Of a stretch of 64,000 nucleotides of DNA, positions 52,693-61,581 are shown piece after piece; within the stretch, counting starts at the first letter, position 1; every line of letters starts with the position of its first letter. The position numbers were made by a program, and so were the translations under genes. The DNA comes from Pseudodesulfovibrio portus (GTDB taxonomy: Bacteria; Desulfobacterota; Desulfovibrionia; Desulfovibrionales; Desulfovibrionaceae). Under the pieces are notes generated by a model. That model did no database searches. It was given only the letters and a program-made list of their open reading frames with translations, and was not told the origin of the DNA. Location of the stretch: contig NZ_AP026708.1 in assembly GCF_026000375.1 (NCBI RefSeq), positions 2,826,001-2,890,000 of the forward strand, read 5' to 3'.

Positions 52693-53532
52693 GTGTCGGA
52701 AAATGTCATTGAATTCAGAGGAGTGAGTTTTTCCCATGGCGGGACGGTCATTCTCGAAGACGTGAACCTGTCCATCGAGGCCGGGGACTACCTGGCCGTG
52801 CTCGGTCCCAACGGGGGCGGCAAGTCCACGTTGCTCAAGCTCATGCTCGGCCTCATAAGACCGGACAGCGGCGTTGTCCGCATCCTGGGCGAGGAGCCGG
52901 GCGCGGCGGGCGGGCGCATCGGCTACCTGCCGCAGCACACCCACGTTGCCCAATCCTTTCCCATCTCCGTGCTGGACGCGGTGTGCATGGGCTTGGTCAA
53001 GCCGGGCTTCGGCGGCATCGCCGGGCTGTCCTGTTCTCCCGACGAGCAGGACAAGGCGCGCCGGGCCCTTGAGCGGGTCAACCTGCTGCAATACGCGGAC
53101 AGGGGGCTGGCAGGGCTGTCAGGCGGCCAGAAGCAGCGGGTGTTCATCGCCCGCGCCCTGGTGGCCGACCCGGAACTGCTGCTCCTCGACGAGCCCACGG
53201 CCAGCGTGGACTCCGCCAGCCGCAACGCGCTCTTTACCCTGCTCGTCGACCTGAACGCCGACATGACCATCGTCATGGTCAGCCATGACATCTCGGCCCT
53301 GGCCAAGGGCGTCAAATCCGTGGCCTGCGTCAACCGCAAGGTTCATTTCCACGCCGCCCCGGCCATCACCGGCGACATGTACCAATCCACCTACGGCACG
53401 CCCGGCACCGGGACCTGCCCCGTGGAGCTGGTCACCCACGGTCACGTGCCGCACCGGGTGCTCGGTGCCCACGACCTGGGCTGCGACTGCGAGCACGGCT
53501 GCTTCCACACCCACGACGAGGAGTCCGAATGA
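52693..53532 (+). CDS. Metal ABC transporter ATP-binding protein (ZnuC-like)
   Basis: 279 residues. Walker A GPNGGGKSTLLKLML, signature LSGGQKQRVFIARAL, Walker B LLLLDEPTAS, H-loop SHD. The last 60 residues are unusually rich in His and Cys (GAHDLGCDCEHGCFHTHDEE) and could bind the metal in the cytoplasm. GTG start at 52693 with AGGAG six bases upstream. Its stop overlaps the permease start (ATGA). Confidence 0.93.
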   Translation: MSENVIEFRGVSFSHGGTVILEDVNLSIEAGDYLAVLGPNGGGKSTLLKLMLGLIRPDSGVVRILGEEPGAAGGRIGYLPQHTHVAQSFPISVLDAVCMGLVKPGFGGIAGLSCSPDEQDKARRALERVNLLQYADRGLAGLSGGQKQRVFIARALVADPELLLLDEPTASVDSASRNALFTLLVDLNADMTIVMVSHDISALAKGVKSVACVNRKVHFHAAPAITGDMYQSTYGTPGTGTCPVELVTHGHVPHRVLGAHDLGCDCEHGCFHTHDEESE

Positions 53533-54332
53533 TGGACATCCTCGGTTACGAATTCATGCAGAACGCCCTGGCAGCGGGCCTGCTGGCCAGCGTCATCTGC
53601 GGGATCATCGGTTCCCTGGTGGTGGTCAACCGCATCGTCTTCATCTCCGGCGGCATCGCCCATGCCTCCTACGGCGGGGTGGGACTCGCCTTCCTGCTCG
53701 GCCTGCCCGTGCTGCCCGTGACCACGGTGTTCACGGTGTGCGCGGCTCTGGTCATGGCCATGGTCACCCTGCGCGACCGCGAGCGGGTGGACACGGTCAT
53801 CGGGGCCATCTGGGCCGCGGGCATGGCATTGGGCATCATCCTGCTCGACCTGACGCCGGGCTACAACGTGGACCTGATGAGCTACCTGTTCGGCTCCATC
53901 CTGGCCGTGACCCGGTCCGACCTCTGGCTCATGGCCGGGCTGGCCGTGTTGGTCTTCGGCCTGGTGCTCGTCTTTTTCCGGGGGTTCCTGGCCATGAGCT
54001 TCGACGAGGAGTTCGCCCGGGCGCGCGGCGTGCCCGTCAGCTTTCTCCATTGCCTGCTCATCGTCCTGGTGGGGCTGTGCGTGGTCATGATCATCCGGGT
54101 GGTCGGCCTGATCCTGGTCATTGCCCTGCTGACCATCCCGCCGTTCATTGCGGAGCGGCGGACCAAGTCGTTGAAGTCGATGATGATAGTGTCCACGGCT
54201 CTGAGCGTCCTGTTCACCGTGGCCGGGCTGTGGCTCTCCTATTCCCTGGACATCACGTCCGGGGCCGCCATCATAGCGGTGGCCACGTTGAGCTTTTTCG
54301 CGTCCATGGTCTTGCCCGGAAAAAAGGCGTAG
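53529..54332 (+). CDS. Metal ABC transporter permease (ZnuB/MntB-like)
   Basis: 267 residues with about eight membrane helices; ABC-3 family. SGGIAHASYGGVGLAFLLGL is the conserved loop facing the ATPase, and VGLILVIALLTIPPFIAE is typical. Imports zinc or manganese. No periplasmic binding protein gene lies in the vicinity, so the solute-binding component must be elsewhere. Overlaps the ATPase gene by 4 bases. Confidence 0.93.
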   Translation: MMDILGYEFMQNALAAGLLASVICGIIGSLVVVNRIVFISGGIAHASYGGVGLAFLLGLPVLPVTTVFTVCAALVMAMVTLRDRERVDTVIGAIWAAGMALGIILLDLTPGYNVDLMSYLFGSILAVTRSDLWLMAGLAVLVFGLVLVFFRGFLAMSFDEEFARARGVPVSFLHCLLIVLVGLCVVMIIRVVGLILVIALLTIPPFIAERRTKSLKSMMIVSTALSVLFTVAGLWLSYSLDITSGAAIIAVATLSFFASMVLPGKKA

Positions 54333-54407
54333 TCCGCAAGTGGCTGATTTTTCCCGTGGAATGAGTTTTGCAAATCAGAAAGGGCCGGTGTACATCTTTT
54401 CCTGCCC

Positions 54408-54641
54408 ATGGCTGTCCATAGAGAAGAAATGACGATGAAGTGCAAGGAAAAGCTGAAAGAGGAAGGGTACATCCGGTACCGGGGCGCGGTAGACGCCTCG
54501 GTGTACGAGTATTTCAACTGCGATTGCTCGTGGAAGGCGGAGTGGTATCTCAAGGCCGGACATTACCGGTGCTGCGGATGCAAGGAGAGGTGCGAGACCA
54601 GGGAGCCCGACGGGTTCCAGCTCTTCCTCGATCTGGGATAA
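54408..54641 (+). CDS. Small Cys-rich zinc-ribbon-like protein
   Basis: 77 residues. FNCDCSWKAEW and YRCCGCKERCE give six or seven Cys spaced like a zinc ribbon. Not recognised; metal-binding is inferred from the Cys pattern and the neighbouring metal transporter. The start may instead be an ATG at 54429 or 54435. 17 bases upstream of the next gene. Confidence 0.6.
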   Translation: MAVHREEMTMKCKEKLKEEGYIRYRGAVDASVYEYFNCDCSWKAEWYLKAGHYRCCGCKERCETREPDGFQLFLDLG

Positions 54642-54657
54642 CCGACAAGGAAACGAC

Positions 54658-55194
54658 ATGCGACGGATCATCATTGCATTTCTCATTCTGGCCGCCGGGC
54701 TGGCCGCAACGAACGCCCCGGCGTCCGAATTCCAGGATATGGACATATGCTTGGGCAAGGCCGTTGTCGCCAGAGCCATCTGCAAGGACCCGCTCGAGGT
54801 CAATTTCGTGGCCAGGGTCAAGGACGACATTTATCTGTTCTCGGTCTTCTACGCCAGGCAGGAGGCCCGGTTCCTGGTGGGGGTGACCGACAAGACGATC
54901 CGTGTCCAGGGCAAGGAATTCCTCAAGCTGACCAAGACCATCCCCTATCATTTCGACGCGGACGCCAAGTGCGCCGTGGTGAATTTTTCCTCCCCGGAGT
55001 GCCCGAATTCGGAGCCCATCGTCTGCTGTTCGGAAAAGACCACCGAGGAGAAGCTGGACGACAAGTTCTGGGGCCGCCCCATTCCCGACCTGCTCGACGA
55101 GGACCTGCGCAGGGCGCTGGAAGAGTATGAGCAGGACCAGGGCGCGCAGGAAGGCGACAACGCCACCGAGGCCCAACCCGCCCCGGCGCAATAG
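54658..55194 (+). CDS. Exported hypothetical protein
   Basis: 178 residues. Signal peptide IIAFLILAAGLAATNAPA, cleavage expected after PAS or ASA. Five Cys in the mature part, including CVVNFSSPECPNSEP-like and VCCSEK; acidic tail rich in Glu and Gln. Not recognised. Follows the Cys-rich gene and is closed by a terminator. Confidence 0.7.
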   Translation: MRRIIIAFLILAAGLAATNAPASEFQDMDICLGKAVVARAICKDPLEVNFVARVKDDIYLFSVFYARQEARFLVGVTDKTIRVQGKEFLKLTKTIPYHFDADAKCAVVNFSSPECPNSEPIVCCSEKTTEEKLDDKFWGRPIPDLLDEDLRRALEEYEQDQGAQEGDNATEAQPAPAQ

Positions 55195-55217
55195 GCGCGT
55201 ACGGGTATGAAATGCAC

Positions 55218-55245
55218 AAGCCCCGGCAGCGAGCCGGGGCTTTTT
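55218..55245 (+). terminator. Intrinsic terminator
   Basis: AAGCCCCGGC-AGCGA-GCCGGGGCTTTTT, 24 bases after the exported protein gene. Confidence 0.85.
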
Positions 55246-55249
55246 GTTT

Positions 55250-55564
55250 TCAGACGCGCCTGAAATAGATGAGCAGGGCGAGCAGCCCCACCGTGGGGTA
55301 CAGGGGCCACCAGGTGCGATACCACCAGCAGCCTGCGGCCACCCCGGCCAGGAGCAGGAGGTAGCCCCAGGCCTCCATCAAGCGCTTGAGGTCGCGCCAG
55401 GCGTCGGCGGGCATGCCCTGGTGCTCGAAGGACACCAGGGGTTCGTCGACCGGGCTGTCTTCGGCGGGGGCGGCGCGTCGGGAGGATTGCAGCTTTCGGT
55501 TGCATCGGGCGCAGAAGCGGGTGTCGTCGGAGTTTTTCTCTCCGCATTTGGTGCAGGTGATCAC
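55250..55564 (-). CDS. Zinc-ribbon membrane protein
   Basis: 104 residues. The N-terminus is a zinc ribbon (CTKCGEKN...RFCARCNRKL); two hydrophobic helices follow (AWGYLLLLAGVAAGCWWY; LYPTVGLLALLIYFRR). A GTG at 55564 is assumed for the start; the frame is open farther upstream but the extra sequence has no family character. Function unknown. Confidence 0.65.
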   Translation of the reverse strand: MITCTKCGEKNSDDTRFCARCNRKLQSSRRAAPAEDSPVDEPLVSFEHQGMPADAWRDLKRLMEAWGYLLLLAGVAAGCWWYRTWWPLYPTVGLLALLIYFRRV

Positions 55565-55703
55565 GGCTTGGTTATCGCGCCTGGCCGGATGAAGGTCAAG
55601 GCCGGGGTCCCTCGAAGAGAGGGAGGCAAATACTTTTTGCAAATATGCGTGAGTTGGCATACTGTTTCTGGCGATTCTTAAACACTTCAGGACTGTTGGG
55701 CTC

Positions 55704-57293
55704 ATGGCAAACGCACCCGAAGGGGGCAGGTCAGGCAACGACGAGCGACTTGCCGCTTACCAGACCAGACTCCGAGCGCTCAAGGAACGTTCCTCTCTCC
55801 GTGAGGTCATGGAGCGTGAACTGCTGCTTGAGTTCCTGACCCTCAATCAGACCGCCATCAACGAGTTCCCGATGCTGGAGGCCCAGAAGAAGACGGTCAT
55901 GGAACTGCTCTGCGGCCGCCAGGGCCACCCGGGCTACGAGTTCATCCACAAGCAGATCGCCAATTTCATCGTCCTGCTGGCCCACTACGAGAAAGCGGTC
56001 AAGGTCAAGGACGCCGAGCGCGCCGAAAGCTTGAAGAGCGGGCTGCTGAACACCGAATCCATTCTCATCAAATGCGTCCAGGGCATCGTCTACGCCATGG
56101 CGTTGATCACGGACAACTTCGAGGAAGTGGTCCTGCGCTACTTCGGCCAGGATGCGCTCAAGGAGTACACCGCGCTCATCGAGCAGCACGAGCTAGACCA
56201 GGCGTTCTGGACCGCGTTCATCGAGCAGTTCGTGGCCAGCAAGGTGGCCGAGGCCCACAAGGAAATCCTGGAAGGCGAGAAGTTCGACATATCCAAGGAG
56301 CGTTCCTTCCTGGTCATCCGCTTCCTTTTTGACGACATCCTGGCCAAGCTCAACCCGACCGACCAGAAGATAGACAAGACGCGCATCCAGCAGTGCTACC
56401 TGGAAAGCGAGACCGAGGAGGCCGCCGCCAGGCGGGCCAAGCTCGTGCAGGGCATGCTCGCCAAGAGGCTCTCCACCCTTTCCGGGTTCAAGCAGTTTTC
56501 CGCAAACGAGTTGCTCCAGGCCGCCCGGCTGACCTGCCTCGACACCATTGGCGGGGATTTCGAGAAGCAGTACATGGCCCGCGTGGCTGCGGCTGCGGGA
56601 GGCGAAGGCGGCGAGGCCAAGGACAGGGACCAGGCCAGGAAGGAACAGGAGGCGTTCAAGTTCCTGCTCGATCAGCTCGTGGGCCTGGGCGTGGGCGCGT
56701 GCATCGCCCTCGGCGTGACCGGAGATCATTTTTTCAAGTCCATGGAAGCCTATGCGCCGGAGCACATCAAGTCCATCCTGCCCTACAAGAAGAACTACTC
56801 CATCCCGGTGCTGGAGAAGATCCTGTTTTTCCTGCTCGAGCACAACATGATCCACCTGCTCGGGGAACGCGGGCTGGACGAGGGGGGCAAGATTCAGGTC
56901 CGCTCGGGACGCGCCCGACGGGTGCCGGAGAGCGAGCTGGACGCGCTTCCCAACATGTCCAAGATTCGCAGGAAGCAGTTGTTCGGCAAGGACACCACCC
57001 GCGAAGGGACCGTGCTTTTCAAGCCCAAGACCGCCCAGCAGCTGGCCCAAACCATGAAGACCCTGTCCCTTGAGCCCGAGTTGCAGCAGGGGCTGGCCGG
57101 TCTCTGGAAAAAGGCGGTCTTCCGGGTGGACATCATGGTCCTCATCAACCTGGAGCTGGTCGCCAGGGGCACCACCAATCTCAAGGCCCGTTTGGGCGAG
57201 ATTCTCGACAAGTACGGGGTGTCCAAGCGGACCCAGCCCGAAGCCGAAGAATCGGTCGAGACCCCGCCCGAAGAGTCGCCGTCCGGGGAATAG
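55704..57293 (+). CDS. Conserved hypothetical protein, 529 residues
   Basis: Large soluble, mostly helical protein with many charged residues. No recognised domain, signal or membrane segment. Possible coiled stretches near LRALKERSSLREVMERELLL and TEEAAARRAKLVQGMLAKRL. The C-terminus is acidic and low-complexity (Glu/Pro/Ser). Followed by a strong terminator and then a long repeat. A lineage-specific cytoplasmic protein is likely; I do not assign a role. Confidence 0.7.
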   Translation: MANAPEGGRSGNDERLAAYQTRLRALKERSSLREVMERELLLEFLTLNQTAINEFPMLEAQKKTVMELLCGRQGHPGYEFIHKQIANFIVLLAHYEKAVKVKDAERAESLKSGLLNTESILIKCVQGIVYAMALITDNFEEVVLRYFGQDALKEYTALIEQHELDQAFWTAFIEQFVASKVAEAHKEILEGEKFDISKERSFLVIRFLFDDILAKLNPTDQKIDKTRIQQCYLESETEEAAARRAKLVQGMLAKRLSTLSGFKQFSANELLQAARLTCLDTIGGDFEKQYMARVAAAAGGEGGEAKDRDQARKEQEAFKFLLDQLVGLGVGACIALGVTGDHFFKSMEAYAPEHIKSILPYKKNYSIPVLEKILFFLLEHNMIHLLGERGLDEGGKIQVRSGRARRVPESELDALPNMSKIRRKQLFGKDTTREGTVLFKPKTAQQLAQTMKTLSLEPELQQGLAGLWKKAVFRVDIMVLINLELVARGTTNLKARLGEILDKYGVSKRTQPEAEESVETPPEESPSGE

Positions 57294-57309
57294 AAATTTG
57301 AAAGGGAAA

Positions 57310-57349
57310 CGTCCCCTGCGTCAGACCGGCGCAGGGGACGTTGTTTTTT
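57310..57349 (+). terminator. Intrinsic terminator
   Basis: CGTCCCCTGCG...CGCAGGGGACG stem followed by TTGTTTTTT, 16 bases after the 529-residue gene. Confidence 0.85.
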
Positions 57350-57354
57350 GGGAG

Positions 57355-57757
57355 GGGGGAGGCCTCCGGCGGCCCCGGAGGCTGCTCGCCGCAGGGCGTC
57401 TCCGACGGGCAGAGCGCTGCCCTGCACCCGCTCAAGGCCGGGGGCCTTGAGAATCCCGTGTCGCCTCCGGCGAGGGGTGCGTGGGTGGTGGAAAGATGCG
57501 GCCTGGAGTGGCGGGACACGGAATGTCCCGAAGTCTTCACGCGGCATTGCGCGCGGCGCGCCGCGCGCAATGCCGCGCAAATCCTTCGGGACAGAGCCCA
57601 CGCCACAAGCGTCGCCATTCGTTATTGGGAAATTGTTGTGGTGGCGTGTTGGGACGATGCACCAAGCAAGAGGAACACACTTCCTCGACCGCGAACCGCG
57701 CGGATGCGCATACAAAAAGCTTTGGAAAAGAAAGGGGATGGGGGTCCGGGGGAGGCA
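57355..57757 (-). repeat. Long structured repeat, copy 1 (downstream of purU)
   Basis: About 400 bases without a gene. It shares with 61097-61492 a leading block (GGGCGTCTCCGACGGGCAG to GAATCCCGTGTCGCC), a hairpin closed by GTCCCGAAG (57525-57533) and CTTCGGGAC (57584-57592), a CCACGCCACAAGCGTCG block, and the 3'-end core on the minus strand (57697-57757). The hairpin interior is a perfect 36-bp palindrome (57541-57576), of different sequence from that in copy 2. Confidence 0.8.
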
Positions 57758-57760
57758 TTC

Positions 57761-58636
57761 CTACCTGCGGAAAACGATGGTCTTGTTGCCGTCCACGATG
57801 ACGCGGTCTTCGAGGTGCCACTTGACCGCCCGGGCCAGGACGTGGCGTTCGATGTCGCCGCCCAGCCGTTTCAGGTCGTCGACGTCGTGGCTGTGGGTGA
57901 CGCGGATGACGTCCTGCTCGATGATCGGGCCCTCGTCCAGCTGTTCGGTGATGTAGTGGGCCGTGGCCCCGATGAGCTTGACCCCGCGCTGGTGCGCCCG
58001 GCGGTATGGGTCCGCGCCCACGAAGGCGGGCAGGAACGAGTGGTGGATGTTGATGATCCTGCACGTGAATCTGTTGACGAAATCCGGGGTCAGAATCTGC
58101 ATGTAGCGGGCCAGCACGATCAGGTCCACGTCGCCCATGAGATCGATCATGGTGTCCTCGGCGGTCACCTTGTCGCGCAGGGAGGGGCCCACCGGAACGT
58201 AGTGGAAGGGCACGAAGTGCTCCACGGACTCGCGCAGATCCTGGTGGTTGGAGATGACCATGGAGATGTCCGCCTCCAGGTCGCCCCGTTTCCACCGCCA
58301 CAAGAGCTCCATGAGCGCGTGGTCCACCTTGGAACAGAGGATGACCATCTTCTTGGGCTTCCAGACCGGGTTCAGGCTCCAGTCCATGACGAAGCCGTTG
58401 GTCACCTCTTCCCTGAATTCGCGGCGCAGCTCTTCAAGGCCGTCCATGTCCAGGCCGGGCAGGAAGAATTCGTTGCGCATGAAGAACCGGCCGCCTTCGG
58501 GGTCGGTCGAGTGCTGGTCCGAGTGGATGATGTTGGCGTTCTTTTTGTGCAGGTATCCGCTGACTGCGGCCACGATGCCCGGCTGGTCCGGGCAGGTGAT
58601 GAGCAGTCTGACGGTGCTTTCCTTGGATTCGGTCAT
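57761..58636 (-). CDS. purU: Formyltetrahydrofolate deformylase
   Basis: 291 residues. An N-terminal ACT domain (LLITCPDQPGIVAAVSGYLH) precedes a formyltransferase-fold domain with the catalytic INIHHSFLPAFVGADPYRRA, and GATAHYITEQLDEGPIIEQD (Asn, His and Asp positions). Hydrolyses 10-formyl-THF to formate and THF, balancing one-carbon pools. ATG at 58634-58636. The repeat core begins four bases after the stop. Confidence 0.96.
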   Translation of the reverse strand: MTESKESTVRLLITCPDQPGIVAAVSGYLHKKNANIIHSDQHSTDPEGGRFFMRNEFFLPGLDMDGLEELRREFREEVTNGFVMDWSLNPVWKPKKMVILCSKVDHALMELLWRWKRGDLEADISMVISNHQDLRESVEHFVPFHYVPVGPSLRDKVTAEDTMIDLMGDVDLIVLARYMQILTPDFVNRFTCRIINIHHSFLPAFVGADPYRRAHQRGVKLIGATAHYITEQLDEGPIIEQDVIRVTHSHDVDDLKRLGGDIERHVLARAVKWHLEDRVIVDGNKTIVFRR

Positions 58637-58846
58637 GGTGCTGTGTCCTTATGCGTGGTGCATGAAATTCGGGCAGGGCGTCCCGGTCCGGGCGTGTTCC
58701 TGCATCGTGGTGGCTGTATCGCAAAATACGGGCGAATAAAAGTCTTTTCCCTCCAGCCCGCCCGCAGGACTTGGCAACCGCATGATTCGGGTTTATATGC
58801 TACGTTGGACGAATGCTTGAAAAGATCACCCTGAAATGAGGAATAT

Positions 58847-59473
58847 ATGTCTGAGAGCGCTTTGAAGAAAGTGATGGACCACGCGTCCGCCGGATTGACG
58901 GCGCGCAAGGCCTTTTTCGATACAAAGGCGGAGTTGGTGGTTGAGATCGCCCGGGCCATGGCCGTGTGCCTGGCCGGGGGCGGCAAGGTCATGTTCTGCG
59001 GCAACGGCGGGTCCGCCGCCGACTGCCAGCACCTGGCCGCCGAGTTCACCAACCGGATCAAGCTGGAGCGGCCGCCGCTGCCCGGCCTGGCCCTGACCAC
59101 CGACACCTCGGCCCTGACCGCCATCGCCAACGACTACAGCTTTGACGAGGTCTTTTCCAAGCAGGTCCTTGCCCTGGGCCGTCCCGGCGACATGCTGGTG
59201 GGCTTTTCCACTTCCGGCACCTCGACCAACGTCATCCGCGCCATGCGCGAAGCCAAGCGCAACGGCATCGTCACCGTGGGCCTGACCGGGCAAAGCGGGG
59301 CGGAGATGGCCTCGGTTTCGGACTTCCTGGTAACGGTCCCGTCCGGCCAGACCGCCGTTGTCCAGGAGATTCACATTGCGGCGGGGCACATGTTCTGCTT
59401 TCTGGTGGACCACTTCCTGTTCGAGGCCGTGTCCGAACTGACGCCCTACCTGCCCGATCCGTCGCAAGGGTAG
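58847..59473 (+). CDS. gmhA: Sedoheptulose-7-phosphate isomerase
   Basis: 208 residues. SIS fold: VMFCGNGGSAADCQHLAAEF, TTDTSALTAIANDYSFDEVF and GFSTSGTSTNVIRAMREAKR. Converts sedoheptulose 7-phosphate to glycero-manno-heptose 7-phosphate for lipopolysaccharide core heptose. ATG at 58847 after GAGGA. Ended by a terminator. Divergent from purU. Confidence 0.94.
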   Translation: MSESALKKVMDHASAGLTARKAFFDTKAELVVEIARAMAVCLAGGGKVMFCGNGGSAADCQHLAAEFTNRIKLERPPLPGLALTTDTSALTAIANDYSFDEVFSKQVLALGRPGDMLVGFSTSGTSTNVIRAMREAKRNGIVTVGLTGQSGAEMASVSDFLVTVPSGQTAVVQEIHIAAGHMFCFLVDHFLFEAVSELTPYLPDPSQG

Positions 59474-59487
59474 CGCATATTGAAACG

Positions 59488-59523
59488 AAAAAGCCCCCGC
59501 GAATGATCGCGGGGGCTTTTTTC
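59488..59523. terminator. Bidirectional terminator after gmhA
   Basis: AAAAAGCCCCCGCGA with TCGCGGGGGCTTTTTT; serves gmhA and the convergent gene at 59527. Confidence 0.85.
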
Positions 59524-59526
59524 TGC

Positions 59527-59907
59527 TCAGAAGGTCTCGCGCTTGACCCGGATGGTCAATCCCTTTTCCCGGAGGTGGGAGGCCAGGATCTGCGCCCGCT
59601 CCAGGCTGGGGACGGTGCTGATGACCAGCTGGGCCGTTCCCGCCTCGTCCCAGACCCAGATGTTCTCGGGCAGGACCAGTCCGGCCTTGCGGGTGGCTAT
59701 GAGGAGCCGCTCCCTGGCCGTTTCCCGGCTGTCGAAGGAGTCTTCGGCCAGGGGCTCGCCGCAGGCCAGTACCCACCAGCCGCGGGGGCGCAGGTCCGGA
59801 TTGCGTTCCTCTCCGAAGCTCTTGGCGGTCAATTCGGCCTGGCCCTGGCGGACCACTGCCGTCATGCGCAGGATGGATTTTTCTATCTGATGAATGTTGT
59901 CGGTCAT
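59527..59907 (-). CDS. Hypothetical protein
   Basis: 126 residues, soluble. The C-terminal half (ISTVPSLERAQILASHLREK) resembles a small SPOR-like alpha-beta unit but without support. Not recognised. ATG at 59905-59907. Four bases from the gmhA terminator. Confidence 0.65.
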   Translation of the reverse strand: MTDNIHQIEKSILRMTAVVRQGQAELTAKSFGEERNPDLRPRGWWVLACGEPLAEDSFDSRETARERLLIATRKAGLVLPENIWVWDEAGTAQLVISTVPSLERAQILASHLREKGLTIRVKRETF

Positions 59908-60060
59908 GCGCTGTCGTCGACCCGAATGACGGGCCGGTCTCCCATGGGAACAATTTATCCCTACGCCCGGTTCCTGGCAAGGAGGATGACGGGGGTAAGC
60001 GTTATTTTTTCACGGCCTTGCGTCCGGGCTTTGGGCAAGGTATTGAAGGGCATGGCCTTC

Positions 60061-60474
60061 ATGTCCGGAACACATGCCAAGCGGACCGCCGAATATCGGC
60101 GGATACGCATCATAGTGGGCGCTGCCGTCGTGGCCTGCCTGGTCTGGGCGTTCGCTTCGCTGCCTTACGACATCCTGCGCGCGGAGCGGGCCAGGCTGTA
60201 TGGCGAGGAAGCCACCACCGGCGTTGTCCTGGCCGTGCGCGGCGTGGAGTCCTCCGACACCGGCAAAGGCAGGCTGGTCGTCGACTACAAGTATATCGAC
60301 CCCGACGGATTCGCGCGCACGGCCTCGGCCCGGATGGACGCGTCAAAGTGGTCGCAGTACCGCCCCGGCCGTTCGGTCAAGGTGATCTTCGTGCGCAACC
60401 GCCCCGAGATCGTCCGCCTTCCCGGCGAGGAGGAGCCCGCCTTTCAGCTCTGGCTCCGCGACCTCATGAACTAG
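60061..60474 (+). CDS. DUF3592-like membrane-anchored protein
   Basis: 137 residues. One membrane helix (IIVGAAVVACLVWAFASLPY), then a beta-rich domain with the DUF3592 pattern: TGVVLAVRGVESSDTGKGRL, VDYKYIDPDGFARTASARMD, and YRPGRSVKVIFVRNRPEIVR. Function unknown. ATG at 60061 is used; 60052 is also possible. The stop is shared with the convergent gene through one CTAG. Confidence 0.72.
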   Translation: MSGTHAKRTAEYRRIRIIVGAAVVACLVWAFASLPYDILRAERARLYGEEATTGVVLAVRGVESSDTGKGRLVVDYKYIDPDGFARTASARMDASKWSQYRPGRSVKVIFVRNRPEIVRLPGEEEPAFQLWLRDLMN

Positions 60475-61064
60475 CGATATTGTTTCGGAAACCGTTCGCC
60501 CATCAGGTATTCCATGGCCTCCCGGTCGATGGTGCCCGAGGCGATGAAGAATTCCAGGCCCACGATCATGGGGTGGTAGGTCAGTCCGTGGTCCAGTTCG
60601 TCCGCCGGGCCGTACAGGAACCGCTCGGCGGGCACGACGTCGTTGACGGTGATGATCCCGTCCGCGTGCAGGGCAGAGGGCATGACGTGATCCAGGATGA
60701 CTCCGCCGGGCAGGGTGGTCCAGAGATGGTAGGTGCCCAATTGGTCCTCGCCGGACTCGTCGGCGATCATCTTCCTGAAGTGCGCCGTTGTCGCCGGGTG
60801 GCGCATCTCGCCGTCCACGGCCACGTTCCCCAGCGTCATGACCGCTCCGGGAATGTGGAACTTCCGGGTCAGCATGTGGAACATGCCGAAGTTCACGGAC
60901 AGGGTCTGCACCGCCCGCTGCGCGAACGGTATGTGCCCGGTCTCCTCCACGGCATTGAGCACCGCCTGGTCGATGGGCATCGCGGTCTCGTTGACCGTAA
61001 ACTCCCCCAGGTCCCACTTGGCCGTCCGGCTGACAGCACTCTTGAATTCCTTCAGATACGACAT
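60471..61064 (-). CDS. Conserved hypothetical protein
   Basis: 197 residues, soluble. MSYLKEFKSAVSRTAKWDLG at the start; LWTTLPGGVILDHVMPSALH and LDHGLTYHPMIVGLEFFIAS in the middle. Family not recognised. ATG at 61062-61064 after GGGAG. Convergent with the DUF3592-like gene. Confidence 0.65.
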   Translation of the reverse strand: MSYLKEFKSAVSRTAKWDLGEFTVNETAMPIDQAVLNAVEETGHIPFAQRAVQTLSVNFGMFHMLTRKFHIPGAVMTLGNVAVDGEMRHPATTAHFRKMIADESGEDQLGTYHLWTTLPGGVILDHVMPSALHADGIITVNDVVPAERFLYGPADELDHGLTYHPMIVGLEFFIASGTIDREAMEYLMGERFPKQYR

Positions 61065-61096
61065 GGCCTGACTCCCTATCATTTCCCCTCCCGGCG

Positions 61097-61492
61097 GGCA
61101 AGGTTTGTGGTGTCGGAGGGGGGCCTCGCCGGCGGGCGTCTCCGACGGGCAGGGCGCTGCCCTGCACCCGCTCAAGGCCGAGGGCCTTGAGAATCCCGTG
61201 TCGCCTTGCGGCGAGAGGTGCGCGGGGGCGGGGCGGCTGGGCATGGTCGGGCAGCACGGAATGTCCCGAAGTCTTCGCGTTGGCGGGCAAGCGGCAAGCC
61301 GCCTTGCCCGCCAACGCAAATCCTTCGGGACGGTGCCCACGCCACAAGCGTCGGGTTTCGTCATTGGGAAATTGAGATGGTGGCGTGTTGGAACGGCGTG
61401 AGGTGAAAGAGGCACGACCGTTCTCAAACAGCACCCGCGCGGATGCGCATATGAAAAGTTTGGGAAAAGGAGGGGATGGGGGTCGGGGGGTC
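61097..61492 (-). repeat. Long structured repeat, copy 2 (downstream of nrdD)
   Basis: Second copy of the unit at 57355-57757. Hairpin closed by GTCCCGAAG (61263-61271) and CTTCGGGAC (61323-61331). Its interior (61277-61317) pairs arm to arm but has a different sequence from copy 1. The minus-strand core is at 61434-61490. A further GC-rich hairpin (61503-61535) sits between the repeat and the nrdD stop. Confidence 0.8.
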
Positions 61493-61581
61493 CCAAAGAG
61501 TACAAGCCCCGCGCCGGGAGGGGCGCAGGGCTTGCATTCCACTATCCTCAGGCCCATTCCTCGTGGGCCTTCAGAACTATC

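Noticed and set aside
57348..57760. Open frames running through the long repeats at 57355 and 61097 on both strands
   Set aside because: They are conserved only because the DNA is repeated; they have no ribosome-binding sites, differ at the palindrome, and encode Pro/Arg-rich low-complexity sequence.
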